Part shown: piece after piece, positions 1 to 11,645 of the stretch
How the letters are laid out: each line of letters opens with the position of its first letter
Position numbering within the stretch: the first letter of the stretch is position 1
Assembly: GCA_009760855.2 (NCBI GenBank)
Contig: WPIO01000022.1
Coordinates: 5,594,501-5,658,500, forward strand
DNA: 64,000 bases
DNA from: Cristatella mucedo
Lineage: Eukaryota; Bryozoa; Phylactolaemata; Cristatellidae
Direction: 5' to 3'
Program-made: the position numbers and the translations under genes
The notes under the pieces: generated by a model
Database searches by the model: none
Told to the model about the DNA's origin: nothing
The model's input: only the letters and a program-made list of their open reading frames with translations

Positions 1-713
1 GCTTAGCCTATCTAAGATTAGGAACTGTCTTCCACGGTGGCTTGCAAAAACTTTACCTAGCTCTTTAGTTCTGCTTTGACTAGATTTTTGTAATTCCCTT
101 TTGGCTGGGCTACCGAAAAAAGCCAGCAGGCCACTGCAGCTGGCTATGAATATGGCTGCAAGGCTAGCTTGCAAATCCCAGAGGTTTGACCATGTGTCTC
201 CTTTGCTAAAAGAGCTAGAATGGCTGCAGGTTGACAAATGCGTACAGAGAAAAGTTCTTACACTGACCCACAACGCCTACCACGACTTGGCGCCTCCATA
301 CCTAGCTGAACTACTGCACCAATTTCAGCCTCCTCGTGCCCTCAGGTCCTGTATGGACAATAAATTAGCTGCTCCATTCCTCCGCCTAAAGACCGTTGGC
401 GACGGAAGCTTTTGCTCTGCAGGCCCTAGACTGTGGAACTCGCTTCCACAATTCTTACGCAACAACTCTCCTGCGGCCGACTATGGCTCATCCTTTTCAG
501 CGGTCCTGAGCTACTACTTCTATGCTGCTCACTACCTCAACTGCTCTCTTGACTCTGCTATGCTTCCCACTTTCTCTTTGTTGAGTGAGACGAAGTATGT
601 TGGTCGCCGAATGCGTACCGAAAGCCGCTCAGGCTGTTAGTGCGCTATACAAAACTCTCCAGCTTAACACCCACATAGTCTTTGTGGCTTTGTGGAGTTA
701 CAGACGGAGATAC
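1..713 (+). mobile_element. LINE-B (L2/CR1-type) 3' fragment
   Basis: The interval from about 105 reads as the C-terminal part of an L2/CR1-type reverse transcriptase (open frame about 101-640). It carries the family signatures LLKELEWLQV, LAPPYLAELLHQF, RALRSC and AGPRLWNSLPQFL. The same protein and DNA recur on the minus strand at 57.2-57.8 kb and in pieces at 35.3, 46.9 and 62.9 kb, which defines a local repeat family. The 3' UTR ends at about 713 in a GGAGATAC end shared by all copies; here the pentamer tail seen elsewhere is absent. Bases 1-100 are not clearly alignable and may be eroded LINE or flank. The endonuclease and RT catalytic regions are absent, so this copy cannot move by itself. 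Family assignment is secure; the left boundary is not. Confidence 0.85.
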
Positions 714-2272
714 AACAACAAAAAATGCACCCCTGGCGCCTACCCTGATACGTTCAAAGCATATAGGAGAGGGCTTTAAAGGGCTGCTTCTACTCGCTCC
801 ATGCTTGGCATTGTGATGGCGACTGACCACGAAGTCGACACGAGTAGCAAAAGCGGAAGCGAAGCGGGTTGTTTGCTCAACACAGAGAGAGCGCCAGCGC
901 ACGGCGAGAAAAGCGAGAAAGCGAGTGGCGGACACCTGCGCTCTTCTCTGCCCCCTTCGACGTCGTCTCTGCGGGCGCGCATCGGAGAGCTGGCTGCACC
1001 GCCCGCGGGACTCGAGACCGCAGAGCGAACGCTGAGGGCGGCGGCGGGAGGCGGCGGCGGCTGCGGCGGGCGGCGCAGTTCTGCAGCAGCCATTCCGGGC
1101 GGCCTGGGCTGTGCGGCGCGGGCTGCATGCTGGGATTCTTCCTCCCGGAAAAGTGCAGACGGCGACAGGCGACGCGGGGGTCTGCCGGGCCGCCGAGAGC
1201 CGCGCCGGTAGCACGCGTCCCATAGCGAGGCTACCAGGAGACTCCGACCGCCTGTCCTGCGCAGTGCGGCCGCGCCTGCGCGGGCCTAGCAGACGAGCCG
1301 CTTGGCGGGGCGGGTGCGCTTCGTCGATGCCGCTTTCAAGCGTCGAGTCTCGGCGACGCTGGCGATCTGTACGGAGGCGCTGGGAGAGCGGCGCCGGCAG
1401 AGGCCTCTGCCGCCGCCGCTCTTTCTCTCTCGCCTCCACGAGAGCGAGCCGGCGTTCGCGAGGCACGGACGCCCAGGCTGGTCTAGGCCCGTCGGCGCGG
1501 GCGCGAGCTAGACAAGCCGCCTCAGCCCGAGATTACGAGCGATTAACAGACGCATTAGAGCGGCCTATCGTTTGTGCGGAGGAAACCCGCGCTCGCAAGC
1601 GCTCACAGGAGGCTGCCGCCTCCAGTACTGCTGGGACGGAGCCCGAAGCTTCGAAACGGCGACGGCTTGCGACGGTGAGCAGTCGGGGTCTCATTCCAGG
1701 CAGACGTTCGCAAAATAGAACGAGCTCGTCCATTGCTTTGTCTCCCGTCAGTAAAGAGCTCCGCACCCGAGCGGTCTCGCCCGCCCCTTGCTGTACCCGA
1801 GCTGTATCGCGAGGAAGGGAAGGCATCCATCTTCGTTGCTTATACTGCTGGCTACGGCTACTGCTTTCTCTCACTGCGCTCAGCCGATCTCGGGCGGCCA
1901 GTAGTCGATCTGGGCATGTACGCGCGAGATCACTAACGATCGCGCCAGGCGACGGAAAAGACTTCACGAACGTCCGCCGCAGTCTTGTTATTAGTCGTTG
2001 CTGTCGTCTGGGGAACGCGCTCCGACCACCAGGCGACGAACGCCTAGCGACGCTGAAGATTTAATATGCGGCAGCTTCGACGCGCGTGCTAGCGAAGTCG
2101 CCAAGTTCCGGACGGCAAGTGAGTTCGCAACTTTATCTTATCGAAGAAGCTGATCCTCGTTTAGCTGAACAAGAGCGGGTTGAATGACTTTCGAATTTAT
2201 TTCGTGCAAAGCCGCCAGCGAGCAGAAGTTCCCGTATGTGCGGCTGTGCGCCAGCTCCTCAGCAGTCTCCGC

Positions 2273-2285
2273 CGCTCTCTCTGTC

Positions 2286-2316
<31 letters not shown>

Positions 2317-2739
2317 GCCTGTCTGTCTGTCTGCCTGTCTGTCTCTCTCAGTCTTTGTATCTCCCTCTCTCTCTGTCTTTGTGTCTCTCTGTCTCTCTCT
2401 TTCTGTCTCAGTCTGCCTGTCTGCCATTCTCTGCCTCTTTGTCCCTCGGTTTCTTTTTGTCTATCTTTATGTCTCTCTTTCTCGCTCTCTGTCTTTGTGT
2501 CTCTCTGTCTCTCCCTCTCTCTGTATGTCTGTCACTCTCTGTCTCTTTGTCTCTCTTTATGTCTCTCGCTCTCTCGCTCTCCATCTCTCTGTCTCTCTGT
2601 CTCTCTCTCTGTCTCTCTGTCTCTCTGTCTCTCTGTCTCTCTGTCTCTCTCTCTGTCTCTCTGTCTCTCTGTCTCTCTGTCTCTCTGTCTCTCTGTCTCT
2701 CTGTCTCTCTGTCTCTCTGTCTCTCTGTCTCTGTCTCTT
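2273..2739. repeat. TCTG/TC compound microsatellite
   Basis: A pyrimidine-only tract starts with TCTG tetramers (about 2290-2340) and becomes interrupted CTCTGT and TC repeats to about 2739. All open frames through it are low-complexity Leu/Ser/Cys (one strand) or Arg/Glu/Asp (other strand) and are rejected as genes. Confidence 0.95.
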
Positions 2740-3571
2740 TCATCGCATGCCAGCAGCTCATAGGTGAGCCCCGCGACGGCTGCAATGGGATGCGATTTCT
2801 CACACCGCTCGCTCTGGGTTATAATAATTATAATAATAATAATACTAATAAAAATAGTGAAAAAGAGATCATAAAGGTAGGTTGATTCAGCTGTCGTCCT
2901 CGTTCGTATAGCCGCAGAAGAGTGTAAGCAGCAATCCGCCCGCTTGCGGTGGGTAATGATTAACCAATTGCCCGAGGCGCGACTCCAGCCCAATTCCCGG
3001 GTAGCAAAGTGTGAGGATAGTAGCTGCAGGAAGTTGCGAGCGTTCTCATCCGGTCCCAGTGCACCTGGCCCAGTCTCCTTCCCGTTTCGCTTCCGGTATT
3101 TCGCGAACGCCAACCTGGTTTCGGTAACGCTGCTTTAATACCCGGACCCCGAGTGGCCCAGTCGCTGTACGACGCTCGCCCTTCTCACCTTCTCGCCCGA
3201 CGAGCGAGCGCGTGCGCACACTTATACCCCCGCGACTTCCTACTGCGGCGGCGGCGGCCGCCGCCGCCGCCCGTCGCTAGGCATTCGCCACCGCGCGACG
3301 AAGACGCGTCCCGCGGCAGCCGGTCACCGCCAGCGGGCGCTGCGCGGCGCCGCGCCCGCCGGTCTCTTCTTCTCTCTGCAGCCGTCGCTTCCGTGCGCGC
3401 GCTCCTCCTGCCGCCGCCGTCGCTCGCGCGTGCCAATCGAACAGAGAGCGGGCGCTCCGCGCGCTCGGCTCTTCGACGGACGCGAGTAGAAGACGTCGTC
3501 GAGCCGATCGCTCCGCCGCTCTCGTCGCCTCACTCATTCAGCGTCCCCCAGAGAGGCGCGATAGCTCGAGC

Positions 3572-3574
<3 letters not shown>

Positions 3575-3632
<58 letters not shown>
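3575..3632. repeat. (GA)n microsatellite
   Basis: Uninterrupted GA dinucleotides, about 29 units, in the GC-rich block. Confidence 0.97.
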
Positions 3633-3635
<3 letters not shown>

Positions 3636-4146
3636 ACTCGAGCTTTGCTGACCGATCGCCGCGGCCTTTGCAGACATCTGCCTATCGGTCGCACATTCCC
3701 CTTAGTTATAGCGGCTTCGCCGCAGAATTCCCCCCCCCCCGAGGGTTACGAGTTTCTTGCGCTTCTGGCACAAATAGCTTCGTGTGCGGTCGCGACTCGC
3801 AATCCTAATAAGGCAGGCGGTGCTTGGACCAGGCGCGCGCAGGAGCGCGCGAAGCGGATGCAGGCCCGTAGCTGCCCGCCGTCGCGCGTCGCCACGGATT
3901 GCTGCCTCCACCGCGAGAGGACGGTCTGACAGCGAAGCCTTTTTTCTTGCGCAGCTGCACAGGCAGCCGCTACCGGAGGCGGAACCAGCGCGGGCCGGGC
4001 ATTCTCGCTGCGGCCGTTCATTCTCGCCGCTGTTCTGCGTCGCGGACGAGTGCGAAAGGAAATGCAGTCGGCATCGCATGTCGGCGGACGTCTCGCGTTG
4101 CCGCACGCGACGTCGTTGCTGCAGCGCCGAGCTGGATGGTCGAGCT

Positions 4147-4201
<55 letters not shown>
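4147..4201. repeat. (CGG)n triplet repeat
   Basis: About 18 uninterrupted CGG/GGC units followed by degenerate units. Poly-Ala, poly-Gly and poly-Arg frames arise from it in all phases. Confidence 0.95.
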
Positions 4202-5654
4202 AGCGGCTGCGGCTGCGCGTACTAAGAGCGCCGTTAACTCGGTGCGGCCGCGCGGCGGTGGCTAACCGCACTCTAGGTAGGTCCGCCACTGCGGCGGCTC
4301 TCGGGCGGCCTTTGGCGAGCGCACTTCCCTCGCTGTGCGTTCGCTCCGCGGGCTACGGTTCGCGTTGCTACGCCAGATTGCATAGAATGCCGCCCACTGA
4401 ACGGGTCCGTCCAGCACAGGCGCCCAGGCTGCACAAGTTTCGAGGCGAGTTTCGAGGCAAGCTATTCTAACGCGCGCATTCTCCTCTATTCGCGCTTTAA
4501 AGCTCTCGCGCGATTTGAGCCGCGGGGGTGGCGAGCGCGAGTTCTTCGCTTTCTAGAAGAAAATAATATGTGAAGTCGGACATTTAGTAGAAAATCCACC
4601 ACGAAGCGCTCGGCTTGCCGAGGCGTCCGGGACGCGCAGCAAACGGGCCGGATAGCAGCGACAGTACGCGCAGTTACATTCCGTCGGTGCGGCCGCGCGT
4701 GGAATACATCAGGGGGTGACGCTGGGCGGCTCGCAGCCCGTCGCGCGGCTGCGAGCCGCCCAGACGCCTGCATGGGGCTCGGGCGCTACCGGCGGCCGGC
4801 GGCGGCGAGCGCTCGGTTCGCCGCTTCCGGTTCGGCGCTCTCTGACCGCGGGCGGCGGCGGTAGGATGCTGAGGAGGCCGTTTCTTTACGCTCCTAAGCG
4901 ATGCGGATCGGAGACGACGGCCGACCGCCGGGAACCTCGCGGCGAAGGCAGGCGGACGCGCGCGCGCGTCCCGCGAGGAAATGCGCCAGCCAATGGGCTC
5001 GCGCTTCAAGCCAACGATGATGGCGCGAGATCGTCGCCGGCTGCTGCGAGTGAGAGCGCTTCGGCGAGGCGGCGGCGGCGCGCCGCCGCCGCCTCGCTGC
5101 CTCGCACCTCGCGTGCACCGCTCGAATCGTCGCCGAGGCGCTTCCAGCGCATGCTGCGGAATTCGCACGATCGCGCATTCGTTGACACGGATTTTTCGGC
5201 GGCCGAGCGTTTACTATTCAAAGGCGGACCGCTGCCGTCGCTTATTAATCTCAGCCTCCCGGCGAGAGAGTGCGGGCGCGATAAGCAGCAGCCGCTGCAG
5301 CCGCCGCAGCGGCTGCAGCAAGCAGGATCGACGCACACCCGAAGGCGGGAAACGGGCGCGTCGGGTGCGTGGGCTCGCGTTCGGTGCACTGCGGAAGCGC
5401 TGCGACTCGCGTCGCCGCCGAGAAAGCGCCGTAGCAAGCGCGGCAGGCGCAGGTCGGCCGAGCGTCTTGCACAGAAACGCAAGCTCGCGGCGGCCGATTG
5501 CCCCGTCGTTGGCGGCGGCGGCAGCAGCGGCGGCGGCGGCAGCGGTGGCGGCAGTGAACGTGAAGCCTTTCCTCCGACAGTCGCAGCGGCTTTTGGCCGG
5601 GGCGGGGCTTTTGGAGCTTCGCTAGCTTCTCCAGCTTCTCTTTTATTATATTCT

Positions 5655-5683
5655 ATTTATTATTATTATTATTATTATAATAT
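5655..5683. repeat. (ATT)n short repeat
   Basis: A short ATT tract inside GC-rich DNA. L2-type elements leave such tails, but I cannot recognise a LINE 3' UTR next to it, so it is called only as a simple repeat. Confidence 0.85.
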
Positions 5684-8105
5684 TCAGTCGCCCTCTGGAT
5701 TTCCCGTCGAAAAAAATTTCGATCACGCCTATTGCTGATCGCGGCGACCGATGCGCCTGATCGGACTGCGGTGTACCGTGCGGTCAGGCTGCCCGGCGGG
5801 CAACGTACGCCGCCGACACCACTCATCGCGTCTCTCTGCCGAATTTTGAGACGGAGAACCGAAAGCCCGTCGCCTGATGCTCACGGCTAGCTTGCCAGCT
5901 CGCGGACGTCCGACCCGGACCGCGTCCGACGGGACTCAAGCATTCGCAGCGCTCGCACGCGCGCAGCGATTAGATCGGAGAAATTCTTTAGCCGAGTGCT
6001 TAGCGGCATTCGATGTCGTCCGCCGCAGGACGCATTCGCCGAATATCGCAGCGGCGTCGCCTTTAGCGCGCCTCTGACCAATCGCATCGTCCGCAGTCTT
6101 CAGACGTCGCGTCGCCCATATGAGGCTGCTATCGCTCCCCCACCACCTTTGGCACCCGTTCGGTCGCGTCGACTTGTGCAGGCGCGCGGTTGGCGGGGAG
6201 GGCGGGGAGGGCGATCTCCACTGCGCGCGCCGTCCCCGCGGGGTCGCCAGCGTGATGACCAGCGGAGCGACGGAGCAGCAGCAGCAGCCGCAGCTGCGCA
6301 AGCGGGGGGGGGAGAGAACGGTGCCCGAGAGAGAGAGAGAGAGAGAGCGCGCGCGCGCCGCCGAGCTCTCACCCTGTGGGCTGCTGGCGATCGCGGCGAA
6401 CGGGTGCAGCTGGATCGCGCGCGTGCGCTGGTTCGGAGCTGAAACCATTCAACTATCTAACCTGAGGATCGGCCAGAAGTAATTACTCCCCGCAGATGTC
6501 TACAATTAGCTACTCGAGGAAGCCGCAATTCAGGTGATGCCCATGCACCTGCCGCGACTTAGCTTTGATCCGCGCTGCTCGCCCACCGCGTAGCCGCGCG
6601 CCGAGCAGGCAGCGAGACACTGAGCGAAGCCGCAGAAACCCGCGCCTCGTCTCGGCCTTGGCCTTGGCCTCGCCTGGAGCGCGCTAATATGGCGGCGGCG
6701 GCAGCCGCAGCAGCAGCGTGCACTCCGGACGCCGCGCCGACCGCCGTTGCATGGCGTGGGCTGTGCGCTTTGCTTTCGCAGTCGCAGTGCGAAGATGCAC
6801 GCGACGAACCGGCGACGTCTTTGCCGCTTGAAAAGTGACCGAATCGTCTGCTGCGATCGTTCGCGTGCTTGCGAAAGAGCGATGCAGTGCTGCTCCGGCG
6901 CGCTATACTATTGCTAGCCCGAACGCAGCTCGAAGAGTTCGGACGGTTCGCGGGCAAGCAGCAGCCGATTCTTTGGGGCGGGGCGGTGCGGGGCCACGGT
7001 TTGACCCGACGGCCGCATGCGATCGAACTCCACGCGCTTCCGCCCGCACGCGCTGCAGGAGTCTTTTCGGGTACTGGCGTCCTTCGCCGGGCAGCTTCAG
7101 GTGAAGGACGGCGGCCTTTGCCGGACACCCTTCACAGCCGTCGTTCGTAGATGCCTCGTGGCTGTTTTAGCACGTCATGCGTGTGCTAAAGCTGATTTTT
7201 GGACATCGGTTGAAGCTCGACGCTACGCGGCAGGGGGAGTTCTTCGGCTGCATTTATTGAGCTCGCTGTTATAGCTACGCCAGCGAGCTGAGCGGTTATG
7301 ACGCGTCGGGCTGGCGCTCTATCATTTGCTGCAAGGAGGCAAGCTGCATTGCACGCTTGCGCCCTCCAAACAATAAACTTACTAGCTGCACGAGGCGGCG
7401 TGCGGCATTGAAAGACGGCTAGCGGACGTATTAGCGACCTGCGACATTTCGGCCTTGGAGCCTTGGAAAGTCCCAATCGAGGCTCTCTGCGCATGGTGCG
7501 GCGGCGGCAAAGCCCGAACTCTCGATGCGCGACTGCTGGCGCGAGCGTGCGAGCGAGCGTTCGTGCGTGCGTGCGTGCGTGCGTGTGCCGCGCGTTGCAA
7601 CGTAGCCGTGCGCGACGGTTCGCGTGGGGATGAGCATCGACGCTACTGGTTCGAAGCGCGTGAGTCGCGTCATCCCGCGAGACGCGACGCCGCACGCGAC
7701 GACGCGGCGGTGTGGTGGCGGCGAGCGAGGGCCGCTTACAGAGTGCTGCTACGCCGAGCGCCGTTGCAGTTCCTGGAATTCTGGATTCCTACGCGACTGA
7801 CGCGGGCGATTTTAAAATTGCCCTCCGACTCGCGACTCGCGATACTCGATCAGCGAGCGCCTCGACTTTCGCCGCGCGCTTTTGCCGCGCGGACGCTCGC
7901 AGGTACTCATTACTACAAGCGGAGTAAGACGGCAATCGAGAACGCCCGTACGTTGACAACAAGCCAACCTTTTCAAAGGTACAGCCGTGCTGTTCCAAGG
8001 CTGCTGAATGCCTGCATGCGCACGTCAGCGCCAGCCGTGGCGTACGACTCGCTAACCATGCGGGCGCCTCGAGCGAATGCGTTTCGTATAATCGTAAACG
8101 GTGCT

Positions 8106-10186
8106 ACGATAAAAAGAGTAATAGTAATAATTCATTTCTAAAGCGCTCTCGGAGAACATAAACTCCTTCTAGGCACTTTACGTATGCTGCAAAGGAAGAT
8201 GATTGAATAGTTAGTGGTAGAACGCTCAATTTCAACAAACATAACATGGTTAGAAGTAACATGCACATAGTCAACATGCGAGTATGATCAGTGACAGCAT
8301 GCACAGTGTCAGCACCCACTAGCACACAAAGGACGAATCACATGGACCCACTAAATGCTGTGATAAATAGATGCGTTTTAGCTTTTTTAAATATCGTCAA
8401 GTCTGGGGATGTCATGCCGTCAGTCGGGAGTGAGTTCCAGGCTTTGGGAGCATACGAACTTAAGGCACGGCCTCCAAAGGATTTCAGATTCATACGAGGT
8501 GTAGTTAAACGGCTTGATTAAGAAATGCGGATGGTACGAAGCTTAGCCTGGTGGGGAAGTAAATCTGATAGGTAGGCTGGAGCCAAAGAATGAATGGACC
8601 TAAAAGTGAGTGTCAGAACTTGAAGTCAATGCGCTGCTTGACTGGGAGCCAGTGCAGGTCGGCGAGAAGCGGTGTGATGTGGCAACTGCTACGCTCACGA
8701 CAGACAAGGCCTAGCTGGAGAGTGTGGTACCAACTGTAAGCGCCTGATTGCACAGGCCGGTAGACCAGTAAACAGTGAATTGCAGAAGTCGAGACAGGAT
8801 GTCACAAATGAATGGACCAATTTAAATGCAGTAATCCCTATCTAAGCAAGCCCAAAATTTAGCAACGTTACGTGGCTGAAAGCAGGCAGACTTGACTGGG
8901 AATCTAATATGGTCATCTAATAAAAGGTCACTTTGGAACAGGGCACCTAGATTTCATGCTGATGCACGAGAAGAGCTGGCACGGCCGATTTTGAGCGTCG
9001 AGTTTTCCGTTTCTGAATTGCGCTTAGTTTGCCCATAATTGCTAAATAGATTTTATCGTCATGAGTTTGCTGCCCTCCATATGTGGATGTCATCAATACA
9101 TTCAGCAAAAGTGTTGAGAGAATTCGACGTGCTGGAGGGCTGCGAGGGATCAAAGCAACGATACAACGGAGTGCATGAAAATGAAAGCTTAGATTGCGTC
9201 TAGCATTCACACGAGCAAGATGGAGAGTAGAAACCGTGAAAAGGACCGAACCAAGCACAGAACCCCGAAGTGCCCCCGTACTTTAGTGATTCCACCAATC
9301 ATCTGTGTCCATTCACATCAATACTGTGGAGTCTCCAACTGAGATAGGACCTGCGCCATTGCAGTGCAGTGCCACTGATGCCCCGGCGAGATGAGAGGCG
9401 CTCGAGAAGCACTGGGTGATCAATAGTATCAAAAGCTGACGAAAGATCGAGCAAAACAAGCAGAGCGACACTACCCAAGTCTGCATTCCTAAGTAAGTCT
9501 TCATACACCCGAAGCAATTCCGTCTCAGTGGAGCTCTAAAACCAGACTAAACTTACTTACTAAAACTTACTAGCAAGGTTTGAAGTTTCAAGGTTTGAAG
9601 TTTCAGTGAAACTCAGGCGAGATGAGAGACGCTCTAGAAGAACTTTGTGATCGATGGTATCAAAAGCTGCCGAAAGATCGAGCAAAACAAGCAGAGACAC
9701 ACTACCCATGGCAGCATTCCTAAGTAGGTCGGTGTATACCCTAAGCAATGCTGACTCTGTGGAGTGATTAGCTCTAAAGCCAGACTCGAACTTACTAGCA
9801 AGGTTTGAAGTTTCAATACATGAGTTCAGCTGGTCTGCAACGACTCGTTCCAGTGTCTTTTACAGGATGGGTAGAAGGGAGACTGGACGGCAGCTTTTCA
9901 AGTTCTCTTGGTCACGTGTTGCTTTCTTGGTCACGTGTTGCTTTTCATTTATGCGCATGCCAAAGCTCTTCTTATTTGCGACGATTCTGCTCAGGATGGG
10001 TAGAAGGGAGACTGGACGACAGCTTTTCAAGTTCTCTGCGTCGAGTGTTGCTTTCTTAAGTTGCGGCCTAACAACAGCCTTTTGGAAAGGTTCTGGGACA
10101 CGACCTGAGGCTAGTGACATATTTTTAATTTTTGTTATACATGGCAGCAGCATATCTATTTGTAATTGAAGCAGGGCATATTAACT
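8106..10186 (-). mobile_element. L2-A LINE, 5'-truncated, rearranged
   Basis: Read on the minus strand this is the RT half and 3' UTR of L2-A. The 3' end is at about 8106, where the GCGCTTTA-type stem sequence and the block before it match the 3' UTR of the plus-strand copy at 29.0-29.2 kb. RT motifs are visible on the minus strand at about 9300-9520 (LLVLLDLSSAFDTIDH) and again at about 9560-9750 (LLVLLDLSAAFDTIDH), so the RT core is duplicated in tandem. A second internal duplication is seen at about 9865-10050, where the RPVSLLPIL block appears twice. Frames are broken throughout, and no intact protein remains. The 5' end adjoins an inverted fragment of the same family (next entry). Confidence 0.88.
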
Positions 10187-10257
10187 GAACTCTTATATTG
10201 AAACTTCAAACCTAGCTAGTAAGTTCCAGTCTGTTTTGAGAGCCAATCACTCCAAAG
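10187..10257 (+). mobile_element. Inverted 5' piece of the same L2-A copy
   Basis: This short segment matches L2-A in plus orientation (equivalent to about 27.70-27.77 kb, coding for the SKFQSGFRANH region). It abuts the minus-strand L2-A body. A LINE whose 5' end is inverted relative to its 3' end is the known outcome of twin priming during target-primed reverse transcription. The match and orientation are seen in the sequence; the mechanism is inferred. Confidence 0.7.
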
Positions 10258-10262
10258 TAAAT

Positions 10263-10432
10263 AAACGCAGCCGATTCAACTCAGAGTCATTTGTTTAGCC
10301 GCAGATGTTAGCCTCAGCGGCTATCGCTGCCGCTTGCAGCGAGTGATGTAGAATTGCCTGCCGCAGGACTCGAACCCACGACCCCTGGGTTTTGAAGTGT
10401 GAGCACCTTACCCCTTAGCTAAGACCCTGGGA
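10263..10432 (-). mobile_element. SINE-1 type tRNA-derived SINE
   Basis: On the minus strand the sequence begins with a tRNA-like head: an A-box-like stretch near 10,415-10,430 and a B box at about 10,370-10,383 whose complement reads GGTTCGAGTCC. The body holds the GCGGTGG-type segment shared with the SINEs at 19.7, 23.3, 39.7 and 41.9 kb. Similarity to the other copies is moderate, so this is a diverged member. Confidence 0.75.
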
Positions 10433-11612
10433 CAGCACTCGTCCATTATTTCGCGCGTGCCTACGCGCTCTGCCTGCTTCAGCCAGTCGCCAGCAGGGTT
10501 TCGCTTCGCAGTACACCGACGACAACAGCGTCCGCCACACGGCCGCGAGTTCTGGCGCGCCACGCTGCCACTTCCTGGTTCGCTTTTGGACATCTGTAAA
10601 AGAACCTTGCGCTCCGCCGGATCACCGTCTCGCCGACCCGAGCATTACTGTTCGCAGGGCCGTTTGTTGACGAGGTGCACATTTGACCGACCGTCTCTCT
10701 CGCTCTTCGTTTCCCACCTTTCCGCTCGCTTCGAGAAGGAGGCTCGCGGCCACCGCTCGCCTCGTAGCCACCGCTCGCCTCGCTGGCGTTCGCTCGCTGG
10801 CGTTCGCTCGACGATGGATCGGAGCAGCGCACCGTGCACGTGCCGTTAACTGCTCGTCCTGCGCCAACTTTGAACTTCGCGATGCAATGACTGCCGTTTC
10901 CTTCGCTTTTCGCCCTCGCCGCCCCTCGGCTCTGCCACGTCCGCTCACCAGGGAGATTCGCCGCCCGCGGCCCGCGAAATGTTCGTAGCCACAGTGTCCG
11001 CATCGAAATGACCGAAGGCGCGCCGCGCTAGCGTCTGGCACCGGTAGCCATAGCGGCGACGAAAGAGTCGACGGAGCGAATGGCGCCACCGAGCTTGCGC
11101 ATGCGCCCCGCGCTCGCAGCGCCGGCACGCGATCAGGTCTCTGAGAGGCTGCGCACACGAGGAAGGGCCGCTGGTCGAATGGGAGGCGGCGGCGCGGCGG
11201 CGGCGGAGGTGCGCTCGCCCTAGCAGCGCTGCGCCTTGGAACCGAGCGGAGCTCCACTCGCTCCGCCACGAAGCCCGGTCGCTGCGAGCTACTCAGTCGC
11301 ATCTACCGCGGCCGCCTTTTAGGCAGCTGCGCAGTCGAACTCGGCGGACCGGCGGAGGCGACAGACGTGCGACCCGGCGTGCGCGATGCCGCGAGGCGGG
11401 CGGGCTGCGGCGCCGCTGCGACGGCGGCGGTGCGCGAGGGGCGCGGCCGTCTCGCTAGCGACCGCAACTCGCGGCAGCAGGTGCTCTTTCACTTTGGGCA
11501 CTGCTCGCGTCGGCCGAGCGCGCGCTGACGTCAGGTGGGCGGCCTGAATTCGTGCAATCCTCTGCACGTCGCGCGGCGGCCAGTGAGCAAGAGCACGCCA
11601 TTCCGAGGCGGA

Positions 11613-11645
<33 letters not shown>

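Larger units (their letters stand above)
714..8105. other. GC- and CpG-rich non-coding block, left part
   Basis: About 7.4 kb is very rich in G, C and CpG, with many short CG-rich direct and inverted motifs. Open frames are long on both strands, but their translations are Arg/Ala/Gly/Ser/Pro-rich, overlap on opposite strands and show no domain I recognise, so I treat them as composition effects. Embedded simple repeats are listed separately. Promoters or untranslated first exons could lie here, since CpG-rich DNA often holds them in animals, but I see no supported transcript start. Confidence 0.6.

Noticed and set aside
2180-2885. Ser/Leu/Cys-rich frames resembling repetitive membrane proteins
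   Set aside because: They come from the TCTG/TC microsatellite. The same holds for the frames at 20.2-20.95 kb and 23.85-24.3 kb.
801-7700. Many 100-300 codon open frames in the GC-rich block on both strands
   Set aside because: Stop codons are rare at this composition; the translations are Arg/Ala/Gly/Pro-rich, overlap each other on opposite strands and carry no domain.
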